The notes below the pieces were generated by a model. The model had not been told where the DNA came from and did not search any database. It was given only the letters and a program-made list of their open reading frames with translations. Position numbers and translations under genes: made by a program. 52,202 nucleotides of DNA from Pelargonium nanum (lineage: Eukaryota; Streptophyta; Magnoliopsida; Geraniales; Geraniaceae). The first letter of the stretch is position 1. Every line of letters starts with the position of its first letter. Below are positions 33,788 to 46,867 of the stretch, in pieces. The stretch is from positions 1 through 52,202 of the forward strand of contig JAYMTF010000115.1 in the NCBI GenBank assembly GCA_036897485.1, written 5' to 3'.

Positions 33788-34899
33788 ATCATTTTATAAA
33801 TGTTCTCAACTACATTAATTGCTATTAATGTAGCTCTTATATTTTCTCTGTATTTCTATCTTGCCAATTTTCTGTATTTGCAATGTAATTTTGGTGGATT
33901 TTCAAAGATATAAATAGTTATATACTTGGTCTTGAATCAAATGCATGAAACAGCATCTTCTTTGAGATTCAAGAGAGCAAAATGAACCTTCTCCTAAGCT
34001 TAGCCTTATTTCAACATGAAAGTTCATCTTCCTACACAAATATTAAGATTTTCATTGACCAAACATAAAGCTAATAATTAATCTCATGATACATTTTGTA
34101 TAAATATTTGAAAAATATATAAAAAAATGTGTATAAAAATGGCATGAGTGGGGTTTTACAGCAAATTTGGTGAGAGACTTGTTCAAATTTTCAATGCATC
34201 ATGCTCTCCACTCACATCCAAATCAAATATATTATGCCACATATGCTATGACAAGTTATAAACAATATTTGAAATTTGAAAAACAAAGTCCTATTTTGGT
34301 GTTCTTCATCTAACTTGAATTTGTATCTTATCAAAGGATTGTAAAAAGCAAACCAATAGTCAACTTTGAAAATCCCTTTTGAAATTCAAATCTCATGGCA
34401 AAAGCTAAAACAAAAGCTAGACAATTTATATAAATCTATTAACAAATAATAGTAGATTAGTTTAGATAATTTTAATCCACCAAGTCTTTTAGGAGACTCA
34501 AAACTCATTGCTTTTCAAAGATGTACAACACATATGTGGCAAAATGCCATAATGTATTCCTTTCAAAAAAAAAAAAATGCCATAATTTATTAATTTCAAT
34601 ATGATTAAAAAATAAAAATAATGAAAATGGTAAATTCCCAAAAAAAAAAGTAATTTTATTTTAAAAATAATTACGTGAGTTTTTAAAATGCTTTGAAAGT
34701 CTCTGCCAGTTTGCTTTGTGCGACTGTGTCAAATACTTCCATAGACGCGGCGTCCAATTTCTCTGCAAATTCGTGATCAACCCATTTTCCCAAACCAAAC
34801 CCATTTTGGCTGTTTGTTTCCGATTCACAGAGCTCTCTCTATTTCTCTCATTTCATCGAACAGAGACGGAGAGGAAGTGAGAGAGACGCCGGCAAAAAA
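33788..34899. other. Intergenic DNA between ROP and RABA1 genes
   Basis: AT-rich, with the ROP 3' UTR at the left and the pyrimidine-rich RABA1 leader (34833-34857) at the right. A micro-insertion scar at 34541-34591 is listed separately. No gene is seen. Confidence 0.4.
34541..34591 (+). mobile_element. Micro-retroposon scar (CCTTTC plus poly-A) with target duplication
   Basis: AAAATGCCATAATGTATT (34541-34558) is followed by CCTTTC, a run of A, and then AAAATGCCATAATTTATT (34574-34591), 17 of 18 identical. It has the same signature as the scars at 27535 and 30512, here on the plus strand. Confidence 0.55.
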
Positions 34900-37008
34900 A
34901 TGGGTTACAGAGCTGATGAAGACTACGATTACCTATTCAAAGTGGTGCTGATCGGCGACTCCGGCGTCGGGAAATCGAATCTCCTAGCCAGATTCACGCG
35001 CAACGAGTTCAGCCTCGAATCCAAGTCCACCATCGGCGTCGAGTTCGCCACCCGCAGCATCCAAGTCGAGGACAAAGTCGTCAAGGCCCAGATTTGGGAC
35101 ACCGCCGGCCAAGAAAGGTCCGTTTTTTATTATCTTGTGTTTCCTTTATGTATAGATCCTGGATTGTGTCTCACTGCTCATTGTAGCTAGTAATGATTGA
35201 TTGGTTGTTTTTGTTTTTGCTTGTATGCACGTATTTGGGTGTCTCTAGATCCTGAATTGTGTCTCATTTCCCATTCTAGCTGGTAATGTTTGATGGGCTG
35301 ATTTTGCTTTGCTTATATGTAATTTGTGCTCATAGATCCTGAATTGTGTCTCATTCCCCATTCTAGCTTGTAATGTTTAATGGGCTGGTTTGGTTTTTGC
35401 TTGTATGTACATAATTGTGTCTATAGATCCTGAATTATAGTTTCTAATTCTGGTTGGTGATTGATAATGCTGAATTTTTCTTTGTAACAAGCAGGTTATT
35501 TCTCCATAATTGACATCTTCTCATTGCTCGGATTGTTTCATGATTGACATCAAATGTGAATTTTGCTGTCATAGTTTGTGGTTGATTTAGATCTGTTATA
35601 TGTGTTTTCTCTGTTGTGTTGGTTAAATGTTACAATGTTTCATGTTTGGTTGGTATAGACTGGTGGTATTGGATTCTGATTGGCTGGGTTCCTTAGGTTT
35701 CTATCAGGGAAGGTTGTTGATTAGGACAAGATATCGTTGGGAGATGTGAGAAATTTAGTAATAGATTGGGTTTATGTGAGTCAGTGTAGATGATTTCTTG
35801 GTAGATGTCAACCTGCATTCATGTTGTAGTTTTTAGTTGTTGAAAAGTATTTAAGAGTGGCTAATGCTTGTTGGTTTAGTTCACATGATTTATAGTTGGG
35901 CAGTTGGTGGTACTTTTGGTCATAACGAAGGGCCCAATTGGTTTTTGAATTTATATTATTATCTTCATAGAAATTAATGGTCTTCTAAATGAATCGTTTT
36001 TGCTCTCTATGAAGTGGAAGTATGATTGACTATTAGGGATTTGTCCTTGAAAAGAAAATCGAGAAAAAGGTTTTACTGGGCAGATTGAACAAGTAACATC
36101 TTTATTTAAGTATAAATGTATAATAGATTATATTTCATTGATTGCCTTACATTGTTGTTGAGCAACCATAAACATATGTTCCAACACCTAATATCTCTGA
36201 ACTTTTGTTTTATTTATTTATTTATTTATTATTTCACTCCACAGGATGGAATTTTTAGTTATTGAAGAGTTTTCTAATATTTAGAAATTAATGCATTTTG
36301 ATTATGAATTTTTGTACCGATAAGAGCGATATTTATATATAAGATGTTCATATGATGCTTTTTGTCCCCATTAAAAAGAATATAATATGACAGAATGCAA
36401 TTAATTGTTTGCTGTGATCAGAGTATTAGACTGAAGTTTGATCCAAGTATTTATGTAGATTATACCGTTAGTCTTTTATCTGCTTGTTATTTTGTTCTCT
36501 ATGATTCCCTTGAGATCACAATGTTTTTGTGCAATGGATAACTGATAATCTCACTTATTCATTATATGCATTCAGATACCGTGCCATAACAAGTGCATAC
36601 TACAGAGGAGCTGTTGGTGCATTGCTTGTCTATGATGTCACAAGACGTGTAACTTTTGAGAATGTTCAGAGATGGTTGAAGGAGCTCCGGGATCACACAG
36701 ATGACAACATTGTGATTATGCTCGTTGGGAACAAGGCAGACTTGCGTCACCTGAGGGCTGTGTCCATAGATGACGCCAGGGACTTTGCCGAGAGAGAGAA
36801 GACGTTCTTTATGGAAACCTCTGCCCTAGAGTCGTTGAATGTCGAGAATGCCTTCACAGAAGTGCTTACTCAGATCTACCGTGTTACTAGCAAAAAGGCT
36901 CTTGACGCCGGGGATGACCCAACGTCAGTACTCCCCAAAGGGCAGACTATCGTCGTTAGCAAAGATGATGTGTCGGCTGTAAAGAAATCCGGATGCTGCT
37001 CTTCTTAG
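34900..37008 (+). CDS. RABA1: RABA1-type Rab GTPase (RAB11 family)
   Basis: Two exons: 34900-35117 and 36576-37008 (651 nt, 216 residues), with the codon for Arg73 split across the intron. Single-intron structure after WDTAGQER is standard for plant RABA genes. Motifs: P-loop GDSGVGKS (19-26), effector region [16 protein letters not shown] (66-72), GNKADL, and ETSALES. It ends KKSGCCSS with two cysteines (213-214) for double geranylgeranylation. RABA1 proteins direct trafficking from the trans-Golgi / recycling endosome to the plasma membrane. The subgroup number is not assigned. The protein looks intact; the intron contains tandem repeats. Confidence 0.95.
35150..35450 (+). repeat. Tandem repeat of about 90 bp in RABA1 intron
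   Basis: AGATCCTGAATTGTGTCTC-type unit starts recur at 35154, 35247, 35334 and 35425, spaced 93, 87 and 91 bp. Later blocks of the unit (CATTCTAGCT, GGTAATGTTTGATGGGCTG, TTTTGCTTGTATGT) also repeat. The copies are diverged; the fourth is partial. Confidence 0.75.
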
Positions 37009-37828
37009 TTCAACAAAGTAAACAAAACGATGGACGATCTGATGACAGAAATGCTCTCCCCTCTGTTTTAAATTCCACACATATATGTGTAAAAACTTAT
37101 CATCAGTCTATAAAATATGCCTGAACACCATATGTAATGTTCAGTCAAATTACATTTTTCGTGTATGGCATATCATATCACGCACCCCTTGGAAACCTAT
37201 TTTGTTGAATGGAAAGTCCTGTTGATTCTTAAAATGACAAGGAATTGCACATAAAGTACATATATGGCAGAGAATTATTTTTAGTATGCAAGTGATTGGT
37301 TTGACACGATGATTGAACATTCAGCCGAAGTTACATTATAGAAAAGATGTATCGAGGTGCCTCAAAGACGAGATCTTGGATACGATGTTTGAGCGTTGTT
37401 TTGTTGACCAATTAGCGTCAAAAGTAATCTCTATGTTTTGTGTGTCTTCTAGAAACTGAAACGTTGACTTTTTAAATTAGAAAATAAAAATAATAAATCT
37501 ATAATTAACAGTTGACACGCATCCCTATAGAAACGGATAAGCGCATGTTATAGATCCACGTCTTGTGCAAATAATTTTGCTGTATATTCGATGAAAACGG
37601 TGTCGTTTTGTTCTGCCCATTCCGGCATTCCATACCTCTGTCTGTAGCTTCCCCACCTAATCCCTGCGCGCGTAAACTCGTAACTACCAAATTTTCCACG
37701 GATTCCAAATTCCCTAGGATTTCATTTCCAGGAATTTCTCACAAGGATTTAAATTCAATTCTCCTCCAGCTCCAGCTCAAGCTCTGTTTCCAATTCCAAT
37801 TCCGATTCCGATTCCTAATTTGACAACC
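37009..37828. other. Intergenic DNA and ACX3 promoter
   Basis: RABA1 3' UTR on the left, leader of the acyl-CoA oxidase gene on the right (C/T-rich, with repeated TTCCAATTCC / TCCGATTCC near 37788-37816). No other gene is seen. Confidence 0.4.
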
Positions 37829-40800
37829 ATGGATCCGGCTTCTCGGCGCGCTCGAGTCATCGCCAACCACCTCCTCCAGGCTGCGCCGTCGTCGTCTCAG
37901 AACTCGTCGTCCCTCGAGCGAAACGTGTGCCTCCAGTACTCTCCTCCGGAGCTCTCTGAGACTGTCTCCTTTGATGTCGGCGAGATGCGGAAGCTGATGG
38001 ACGGCCACAACCTCGCCGACCGCGACTGGCTCTTCGGGCTGATGAGGCAGAGCAAGCTCTTCAACCCGAGGGAATCGGGCGGCAGGGTGTTCGTGTCTCC
38101 GGACTACAACCAGTCGATGGAGCAGCAGCGGGAGATGACGATGAGGCGGATTGAGTATCTGAGGGAAAAGGGCGTTTTCGATGGGTGGCTCACCGGACAG
38201 GGAGAGGAGGCTGAGATGAGGAAGTTCGCGCTCCTCGAAGTCTCGTCCATCTACGATCATTCGCTCTCTATCAAAATTGGGGTTCACTTCTTCTTGTGGT
38301 ACGTGAATTGCATCTTGTTATTATTCATTGATTTCGTGGCCGAGCTATTACACTGTTTGGTTTAATTCCCGAGAAATTAGGGGAAAACTTAAAGAAAGTT
38401 TTGATTTTCGATAATTTATGGTTAGTTCGGTTGAAAATGATTCGGATAACTTTGTGTTCGTTTCTATGCTACCAATCAAGGGGCTTTTTTCCGTTTTCAT
38501 TTTGCATAGCTATGGGATTGAATAATTTGTTTGAATTTGTTAACTATTGATTTAGATATGGTAATGATCAGTTGAAGAGATTGCCAAAACTAAGGGGGTT
38601 TTCAGATATTTCGGAGATATTTATTTATCACTTGGTTCTCTGTTTGAAAAACTTCAGGGGTGGTGCTATACGGTTCTTCGGGACGAAGCGGCACCACGAT
38701 AAATGGTTGAGGGACACTGAGAATTACATTGTCAAAGGTTGCTTTGCAATGACTGAGTTGGGACATGGAAGTAATGTATGTCAAGGTTGCTTAGTCTTTT
38801 GGGGTGATGCTGCTTCTATCTGGTGACTTTAACTAGTTATGTCTTTTGTCGTTGCTTTCAGGTTCGAGGAATTGAAACAGTTACCACTTATGATTCAACC
38901 ACCAAAGAGTTTATTGTTAACACTCCCTGTGAATCAGCTCAAAAATATTGGATTGGAGGGGCAGCTAATGTAAGGATTATACTTTCAGCGTTATTTTTTT
39001 GTTTTGTTGATGCCTTTACGACGAATATGTTTCAAGTATATCATTTTATTTTCCCCTCCTTCAACTTCACTTGTGTACTGACATTTTCTTAATCTAATGT
39101 GTTCAGCATGCAACACATACCGTAGTCTTTTCACAGCTCAATATAAATGGCACCAATCAAGGGGTCCATGCATTTATAACTCAGATCAGAGATGCAGAAG
39201 GCAACATTTGTCCAAATATCCGAATAACTGATTGTGGTCACAAAATTGGTTTAAATGGTGTTGATAACGGACGAATCTGGTAGGAGAACACTCTTTTGTT
39301 GCAGAACATCATTTTATGGCATATGACTATAATAGTAGTACGACATCAATTTACTAAAGATATACCTAAAGGTTTTGGTATGTGTTTCAGGTTTGATAAT
39401 GTCAGGATCCCCAGAGATAATTTGTTGAACTCTGTCGCTGATGTTTCACCAGATGGGCAATATGTGAGTCCAATAAAGGACCCAGATCAGGTCATTATCT
39501 TTCAAATTCACAGTTTTCTTATCCTATCTCATCCATCTTCTACTTAGTTTCTCTCTTCCATGACAAATCAGATAGAACATTCATGCTGATAATTTATAAG
39601 GAATTCTTACACCAGTAAATATATTTTCAGAGATTTGCTGCGTTCCTTGCCCCCCTGACATCTGGTCGTGTAACCATTGCAGTCAGTGCGGTGTACATGT
39701 CTAAGGTACTACATGTTATGATGTGTTTGATTATTACTGTATTTGTATATTCCCATAACTCTAGGGATAGCTGGCCACTTGCAGTAAGCTCAGTTTGTCA
39801 TGAACTCTGTTTTATTTTTCATCTCCTCTTCAGATTGGTTTAGCAATTGCAATAAGATATGCGTTGTCAAGACGGGCATTTTCTATTGCACCGAATGAAC
39901 CTGAGGTGCTGTTGCTTGATTACCCAAGTCATCAAAGGAGACTCTTACCTCTACTTGCAAAAACGTAAGTGTTCTATTAACAACCATCATATCGTCAGAA
40001 TTTTTATTAGAGTTGTTCCTTGAATAATGAGGTTTATTTTAGTAAAGGGTTAGATGCTACTCCTTGTATTTTTTTTTTCTGCATACAAAGAAGGCTACGC
40101 TCTGTTCGTTCAGTCTTCCTGACAACACTCTTTCCATACTAGATATTAGGTTCTCTAAGTTCTATTTCCTTTGGTTCTGTCTGGTCATTCTAACGTTGAG
40201 CCGAGGTTTTCCACTTTAGAGTAGCATATAGTTTGTTAGTTTGTACTCTATGGTATTTTCTGTTTCAGTATTCCTTTTGCTTTTACGATGATTTTTCTTT
40301 GGGTAATGTTATAAATGATCCTAAACTATACATATATATCATATTTGATCCTCCAGCTATTTTTTATTCACCATTGATCGTTTCACTATTCGATCTCATC
40401 ACCAATGCCCCAAAATAAACTTCTTTAACTTCCGTTTCTTCTCAAAATTTGCATATGCCTAAACCTCCATTAACTGAGTGCATGTGCAAAATATGAGACT
40501 AAATGAAAGTGAAATTGTCCGTTAAATTTTTCTTTTTCTTTTGTGCTACAGATATGCTATGAGTTGTGCTGCAAACTACTTGAAGATGATATATGTGAAG
40601 AGGACCCCTGAGTCTAACAAAGTTATCCATGTTATTTCAAGTTCATTTAAGGCCATTTTAACATGGCATAATATGCGAACTCTTCAGGTCAGGAACCACA
40701 ACAATAGTTGGACTTAAATATTTTTCTGCAACTGTTTTCACTTATCTTCAGCATATGAATGCATCAGGAATGTCGTGAAGCCCTTGGAGGACAAGGTCTG

Positions 40801-41407
40801 AAGACTGAAAATCGTGTTGGTCATCTGAAAGGTGAATATGACGTGCAATCGACTTTTGAGGGAGACAACAATGTTCTTATGCAACAGGTAAATTCAACAA
40901 ATGATCTTCTCCTGAAGAATTCAACTTCACCTTCAACATTTTAGACTACAAATTCCAAATCTCATTCATTGTTTCATAAATAGACATGATATCTTAGATA
41001 CTATATTAGGAGATTGTACATTTGAATTATATCTGAAACAGTGGAGTTCATGAGCTATATGTAACAGGTTAGCAAAGCACTCCTTGGCGAATATGTAACT
41101 GCTAAGAAGAGAAACAAACCATTTAAAGGGTTAGGATTAGAGCATATGAACAAACCTTGTCCTGTCCTCCCATCTCAACTCACAAGTTCTATCCTCAGGA
41201 GCAGTCAGTTCCAGGTAATATCTTTTAAACTTGCTTTGTTTCTTTTCTTTAGAGTAGTCATGTTGATGTTCAAACTTCCTCATCACTTTTGCATCAGGTT
41301 GATGTATTCTGCTTAAGAGAGCGAGATCTATTGACTCGTTTTGTCACTGAAGTTTCACAACATCAAGCACAGGGACAAAGCAAAGAGTATGCATTCATTA
41401 CGGTAAG

Positions 41408-41467
<60 letters not shown>

Positions 41468-42106
41468 CATCTGTCTGCATCTCCCTCTCTTAAGCTGTTT
41501 TCCCTTCACTGCACCAGAGTTACCAGATTGCTGAAGATTTGGGTAGAGCTTACTCAGAACGAGCAATATTACAGAGCTTTATGGAGGCTGAGGCATCTGT
41601 GCCTGCTGGTTCTTTGAAGGTAAATCTCAGTAAATCACTCTCTTATATATTATTTGCAATGGCATCTAGTTTACAGAGCAAAATGATACTGATTTTTGAT
41701 GAGCGGAGGAGGGTACTGTATGTGAGGCAATTAAGAAAAAAAAAATATTGCTATAATAACTAGTTTGGAGGAGAGTTGGGATGCGAACGGTACTGGAAAG
41801 AGCAAGCACCATTGTATTCTAAATCCAGATGTTAAAAAATGTGTGTTTCTGCTGCAGGATGTGCTAGGTCTGTTGAGGTCCATGTATGCTTTGATCAGTG
41901 TAGAAGAAGATGCCACATTCCTCAGATATGGCTACTTGTCAACAGAAAATGCAGCTGCGGTTCGAAAAGAGGTGACAAAACTTTGCAGCGAACTGCGACC
42001 TCATGCACTTGGCTTGGTTAGTTCCTTTGGCATCCCCGATGCCTTTCTGAGCCCGCTAGCTTTTGACTGGGTTGATTCAAATTCCTGGTCTTCGGTTCAG
42101 CACTAG
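37829..42106 (+). CDS. ACX3: Peroxisomal acyl-CoA oxidase 3
   Basis: Thirteen exons: 37829-38298, 38658-38775, 38862-38969, 39107-39279, 39391-39490, 39631-39705, 39834-39964, 40552-40687, 40768-40887, 41068-41214, 41298-41402, 41518-41619, 41858-42106 (2034 nt, 677 residues; the Arabidopsis enzyme is about the same length). It oxidises medium-chain acyl-CoA to trans-2-enoyl-CoA, passing electrons via FAD to oxygen, the first step of peroxisomal beta-oxidation. The N-terminus has a PTS2-type signal (Arg7-Ala8-x5-His14-Leu15). Further marks are CFAMTELGHGSN (acyl-CoA dehydrogenase fold), the Gly-rich NHATHT region, and FEGDN, holding the acidic catalytic residue of the family. All splice phases agree. 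ATG 37829 (MDPASRR) is chosen because the PTS2 must sit near the start; the upstream frame has no better ATG. Confidence 0.95.
41409..41456 (+). repeat. (CT)n microsatellite in ACX3 intron 11
   Basis: A pure CT run of over 20 units followed by TATATATA, a few bases inside the intron's 5' end. It is expected to vary in length between individuals. Confidence 0.9.
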
Positions 42107-42182
42107 CTAGGAACCAAAGTTACCGGATTGTAGTAAAAGTAGCAAATGAGTACATTGCTCATTGCTACCAACAACTGTAATC

Positions 42183-42188
42183 AATAAA
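42183..42188 (+). terminator. Candidate polyadenylation signal of ACX3
   Basis: AATAAA lies 77 nt after the ACX3 stop codon, a plausible near-upstream element in the 577-bp gap before the convergent VOZ gene. Confidence 0.45.
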
Positions 42189-42683
42189 AATGTTGCTACT
42201 GTAATTGTAGTAAACTCTTGTGTAAAACTATTTGTTAGTAATAAATTTGTGATCTCATTCTCTAGCTCAGCCACTCTGCACTGGTTTACCATAAAATTCT
42301 GCATTGCTTGGACATCATCGTCCTTCTGATTCGATCGAATCTTTAATCTAAACTACTACGGAGTTTTTAGAGATGTACTAGTGTATACATCAGCACATTG
42401 ATACCTATTTCACTCAACCAAAATAGAAAAGTAAACTTTCTAGAGAGAATTCAAGTGAAGGAGCTACTCACATAGATTCAACCATTCACTTAAAATATAC
42501 CACTGCTCCTCTTACATCCAAGAAATTTTTAACTGAGATGAGATCATTTAGATTGTTGATATACTTAGACTAAGCCAACTCATGCGTCTTTAATAAAAAT
42601 AAGGTGAGGGCAAGGCCTAAGTGAATCATACATTACAGTCACTCCATCCTCTGGTTAATGTACCATGTAATGGATTGGTTAGT
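42189..42683. other. Convergent intergenic / 3' UTR region
   Basis: Short AT-rich spacer between the ACX3 and VOZ stop codons. No gene is seen; the two transcripts may end close together or overlap. Confidence 0.45.
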
Positions 42684-45600
42684 CTAATTACCAGCAGCAT
42701 GATTGTATGGAGCATTCAATCCACAACCCTGGATTTCAATTTGAGCGGAGTTTACATTTCCAGCATCCTCCTTTTTGGTAGCCTTCAGCTTGCCCTTACC
42801 TGAGGAGCGCCTGGATTCCGGCGAAACCTCAGCAGTGAGCCTTCCCATCTTCTTCTGCAGATCAGCAAGTGAATCATTTGTGGCCACCTTTCCTTTTGGA
42901 CTCTTCTTTCCATCAACAAGCTTGAGTTCTAATCTATACAATGCACAAGCTTCGCAACCGTTGATCTCATATTCAAACAAGTGCCACTCCAGATTATTCT
43001 GAGGCTGAGGATCCATGTAATAGGATCGCTTCTGGCCCCCGAATTCCTTCACCACCTGCTTTCTCGATTCATGCCAACCACGTCCACTGTAATCTGGCAG
43101 TGACCTCTGCTTTCTGTTTCCACTCTCAAATGCCCTTCTAGGTTTATCAAAAAAGAGCCACTCTCTTATTGCCTCACCCTCCAGCAAATTCAGATCAAAT
43201 AGTGCTGCAATTTGAAACAACAATCTATCAAAATCAATACATATCCAAACATACAGTTCCATACACGTAAGTGGGAGGACTGCGTACATGAAACTGAGTG
43301 TATTGTCTACATGATACAACCAAGTTATTCGAGGCATGAAGGGAAAAAAGAAATGATTGAACGTTCAAGGGGAAGGCTTACCAGAAGCATTCCATGGAGA
43401 TTTAGTAGTAGCAGCCCCTTCACATTCAGGGATGCCCACATCCTTTCCTTGTATCTTTGCACTAAGGGCAGCAAAAAGTTGACCATCCTTGAACCAGATG
43501 CCCCCAGGTCGCAATACTGGAGACACACCAGGGCAACCTTCATTTAATGCAAGAATAGCATGATCACTACTGCAAAAATCCTGGCACCATTCCAACCCTT
43601 GAGCGGGCCTTGGACAATCCCAGAGACTGCATTTTGGCCCCAGGAAAGCAGATGGTGGAGGGCAGACATTTGGCAGAAAGCTGGGTATAGCATCCTGTCT
43701 GAACTCTTTGGAATCATTCATCCCAAAAAGCCCATAATCAAAGTTCTGCGGTAGATTGAATTGATTGTAATCCAGCTGGTCAGTCAAATTCGAGTTGTTA
43801 ACCATGTGCTGCAAGCCTGAGGCAGAACCCTTGCATTGATCAAATCCTTGGAAAACGTCTTCCTGTTGTTGGTTTACACAAAATCCCTGGAAAAGACAGT
43901 TAAACTTGTTATTCACCCGACATGTACATTCTAAAAAAATAGCTGACAAATCAAGAGTCTTGGAGAGCGAGAAGATGCAAACTAGCATTATCTCAATTCT
44001 CAAGTTATAAATAGATACAAAGCAGAAGTTAACGCAAAACCTTTTGCCAAAGGTTTTATTTTATCTCCCACAGAGTCTAACCAGAACGTACTAGCATCAA
44101 GCACACTACACCATATTGTGCAATCCAAAACTTAGGGAGCAAACCGAAACACTAAATTCAGCTACCTAGAGAGAAAAACATCATATTTCTTCCATTGTTC
44201 AAAAAGAATATGCAAAAGTAATTAGGTGATCCCAAGATGTTAAATTTTAGAAATAACATATTGCACACAATATAAATACCTCGTTCTAAGTTCTGGCTAA
44301 GTAATGTAAGGGGAAAATAGTGAATATGATATTTTAAGATATATAGAGAACAAAGAAATATACACTATTGACATAGGGTTAATGGAATGAAAGAGATACC
44401 CATTTTTCAACTTCAAGAATGAAACTTGAACTTTTGAAGCTATACTCTGAAAATAACTTGTATGGACTCCCGCACAACATATACTAAAGATACAAGATGC
44501 CTAGGTATAACATCAAATTATAATACTTTCCATTTCCACAACAAGAAAAAAATAACAGGAAACTAAATATACTAAAGCAACTACTACTTAAGATAATGAT
44601 TTCTGGAAACAAATAGATCACACAACATTCTCAAAGAAAGGACACTAAATATGACAAAAGAGTATTTTCACAGGACCATCTTATCAAAAGTCCCAAGCAC
44701 TGCAATGATGCCCTCGTGTTGAAAGTGATAGTGGTGGTAGGGTTGAAGTGGGTAGCACTGCATGCATGCAGGGGATGAAGCGAAATCCAATAATTCAAGT
44801 GCAAGGCATATTAAGAGAACCACAGATCAGTGTAGCAAAGTAATACCAAATAAGGCAGTGGTTTTATAATCTAACAGTCACCAGGATAAGGCACATAAAA
44901 GAAATCATGCACCAAGAAAATCTGGCCATGCTATTAACTTCAAAACCAAGTGTACACTTCAAAAACCAAAACAATAGAAACAAATGTTGATTTTGTTGCA
45001 CTTTATAATGTGATAAGGTCAAAGGGAGAAGATGAACAAAGTTTGATTGGAATATTCAAGAACCAAATAGGAGGTTCAGACATTCTCAGCGGCACCACAA
45101 AAAATAAAATAAATAGAAGCCAATTGTCACTTCTGTAAGCTCAACTGATTTAGTGATTTTCGATGCCAAGCAAGTTCATACAATCTTGACTGTTAATATT
45201 TTCACATTCACTTAATATGAATATTACTTCTGCCCCAAATGCAAGCCTTAAGTAATTATTTTTAAGCCTTAATATATACTGCCTTCCTTGAGTTTCTTAG
45301 CAATCAGATGGACATCGTATTGTATTGGTAACTGAAAGAGCACAATCTAATGAGATTATTAGAAGTGATCCTTATAGTGCACGAAAGTAGCAAAAAGCTC
45401 ATATTGATATCGCCAACTACAAAATAGTTAAAACTCACCTTCATTAAATCATCCACATTAAGGCTTGGAGCATCAGGATCAGGCTTCAATGTAGGTTGCT
45501 CAGCTAATGCACTAGTTGCATCATCTTCTTCTTCACAAAGTTGCAACAATCGACCAATATCCGCAAACGATCCAAGGCTACCACCCTAAAAACAACAATA

Positions 45601-45916
45601 CAAACTTTCAAAATTTGAGACAAACATCACTTGTAATAAAAACGATGAGCACATAATTATGAACAGAAAACTTTAGTGAAAAGCTACGAACATTCAAAGA
45701 AGATGCCGGGCTTGGCTCATTGAGCTCAGCATTCCACTCCCGAAGCATCAGATGCACTTGCTCCTCCAAGACATTCATGTCTCCCGTTCGGCTCTCCTTC
45801 CTTGCAGATTGAAGATCCGTAAGCATCCCTTGAAGACAGTTGACCCTGTTCTTCGCTTTGTCCTTCAAGAGCTGATGGGAGGAAGAATTGCATTTGTTCT
45901 TCGCACTGCTCCGCAT
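42684..45916 (-). CDS. VOZ1-like: VOZ (vascular plant one-zinc-finger) transcription factor
   Basis: Four coding exons on the minus strand: 45916-45692, 45585-45439, 43886-43382, 43204-42684 (1398 nt, 465 residues). ATG 45916 opens [20 protein letters not shown], aligning with VOZ N-termini. Domain A covers roughly the first two-thirds. Domain B holds the single zinc finger (CSLWDCPRP...CQDFCSSDH in exon 3) and a basic C-terminal part ([45 protein letters not shown]) that binds GCGTNx7ACGC elements in relatives. VOZ proteins interact with phytochrome B and affect flowering and stress responses (family knowledge). A long intron (about 1.55 kb) separates exons 2 and 3. Introns and phases join cleanly; the VOZ1/VOZ2 assignment is tentative. 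Confidence 0.94.
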
Positions 45917-45936
45917 TGATCCTCTCCTTAAAAAGC

Positions 45937-46540
45937 CCTACAAAGCAGAATGCAATATTCCAATCAATGCTTGATATCAAAAGCACAATAAAGGGGAAAA
46001 TAAAAACAATCACCAAATTGATTCAAAATTAAACCAGAAAAGTAGAAAATCAGGAGCAACACATAAACAACATAGAACAAACACTAGTTGCAAGTACAGA
46101 AATCAGACCCCTAGTAGAAGATATCACAGTGATGCTCAATCCATCAAGGATCAATTATTTTCTGCTGTTTGGAATATAAGATAGGGAATCTACCGAAATT
46201 GAATTTTCAACAACAAAATGCGAAGATCAAACGCAACGATTGTTCAATTCATAGTTAAATTAAAGTAGTAATAATGCTTTGGGTTCAAATCACTAAGAAA
46301 AGCCTAAATCCAGTAGTCAATGTGCCCGAGAATTTGATAAAAACATCAAAAAATAAAAATCAGAGAAAAAGTGAAAGCAAAGACAAATTACCTGGCGAAG
46401 TGTGGAGAGCGAGGGTAGGGTTTAGGTATTGGGATATAAGAGGGTTGTGGGGAGAGGAAGAAGAAGAGAAGACGAAGCTTGAGAGAGAAGGGTGAAAAAG
46501 CGAAAAGCAGCGAGAGAGACAGAGGATGGGTTGGTACCGC
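45937..46540 (-). other. VOZ 5' UTR with probable leader intron
   Basis: On the minus strand CTTCGCCAG|GTAATT (donor near 46391) and GCTTTGTAG (acceptor near 45940) frame an intron of about 450 nt before the ATG at 45916. The first exon is a purine/pyrimidine-skewed leader. Confidence 0.5.
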
Positions 46541-46867
46541 TAAAAACCTAAAACCATGCACATCTTTGTGCACTGCTGTGCAGTACAAGTCAAAATTCTT
46601 TTTGCTAAAGGAAAAAGATGACAAAACGGAGCGGAGCCGGGTTAATTTGTGACACACCCCGTTAAGGGCCCGAGCACATGTTTTACGTTTATAATTATCT
46701 CTCAATTTTACTCTCTTTTTTTTAATAATATTTCTTTTCGATAAAATCTCTCAAAAATATATATTATCCCTTAAATATATGTCAAATTTTACTATTTTTC
46801 TTTTCTTTCAATATGTAGATTGGAATTGAAGTGATATTCACAATATTTCAGTCATTACAGGCGAATA

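Noticed and set aside
37739..38287. Minus-strand 182-codon frame opposite ACX3 exon 1
   Set aside because: Antisense shadow of a G+C-rich exon; Arg/His-rich composition and no family similarity.
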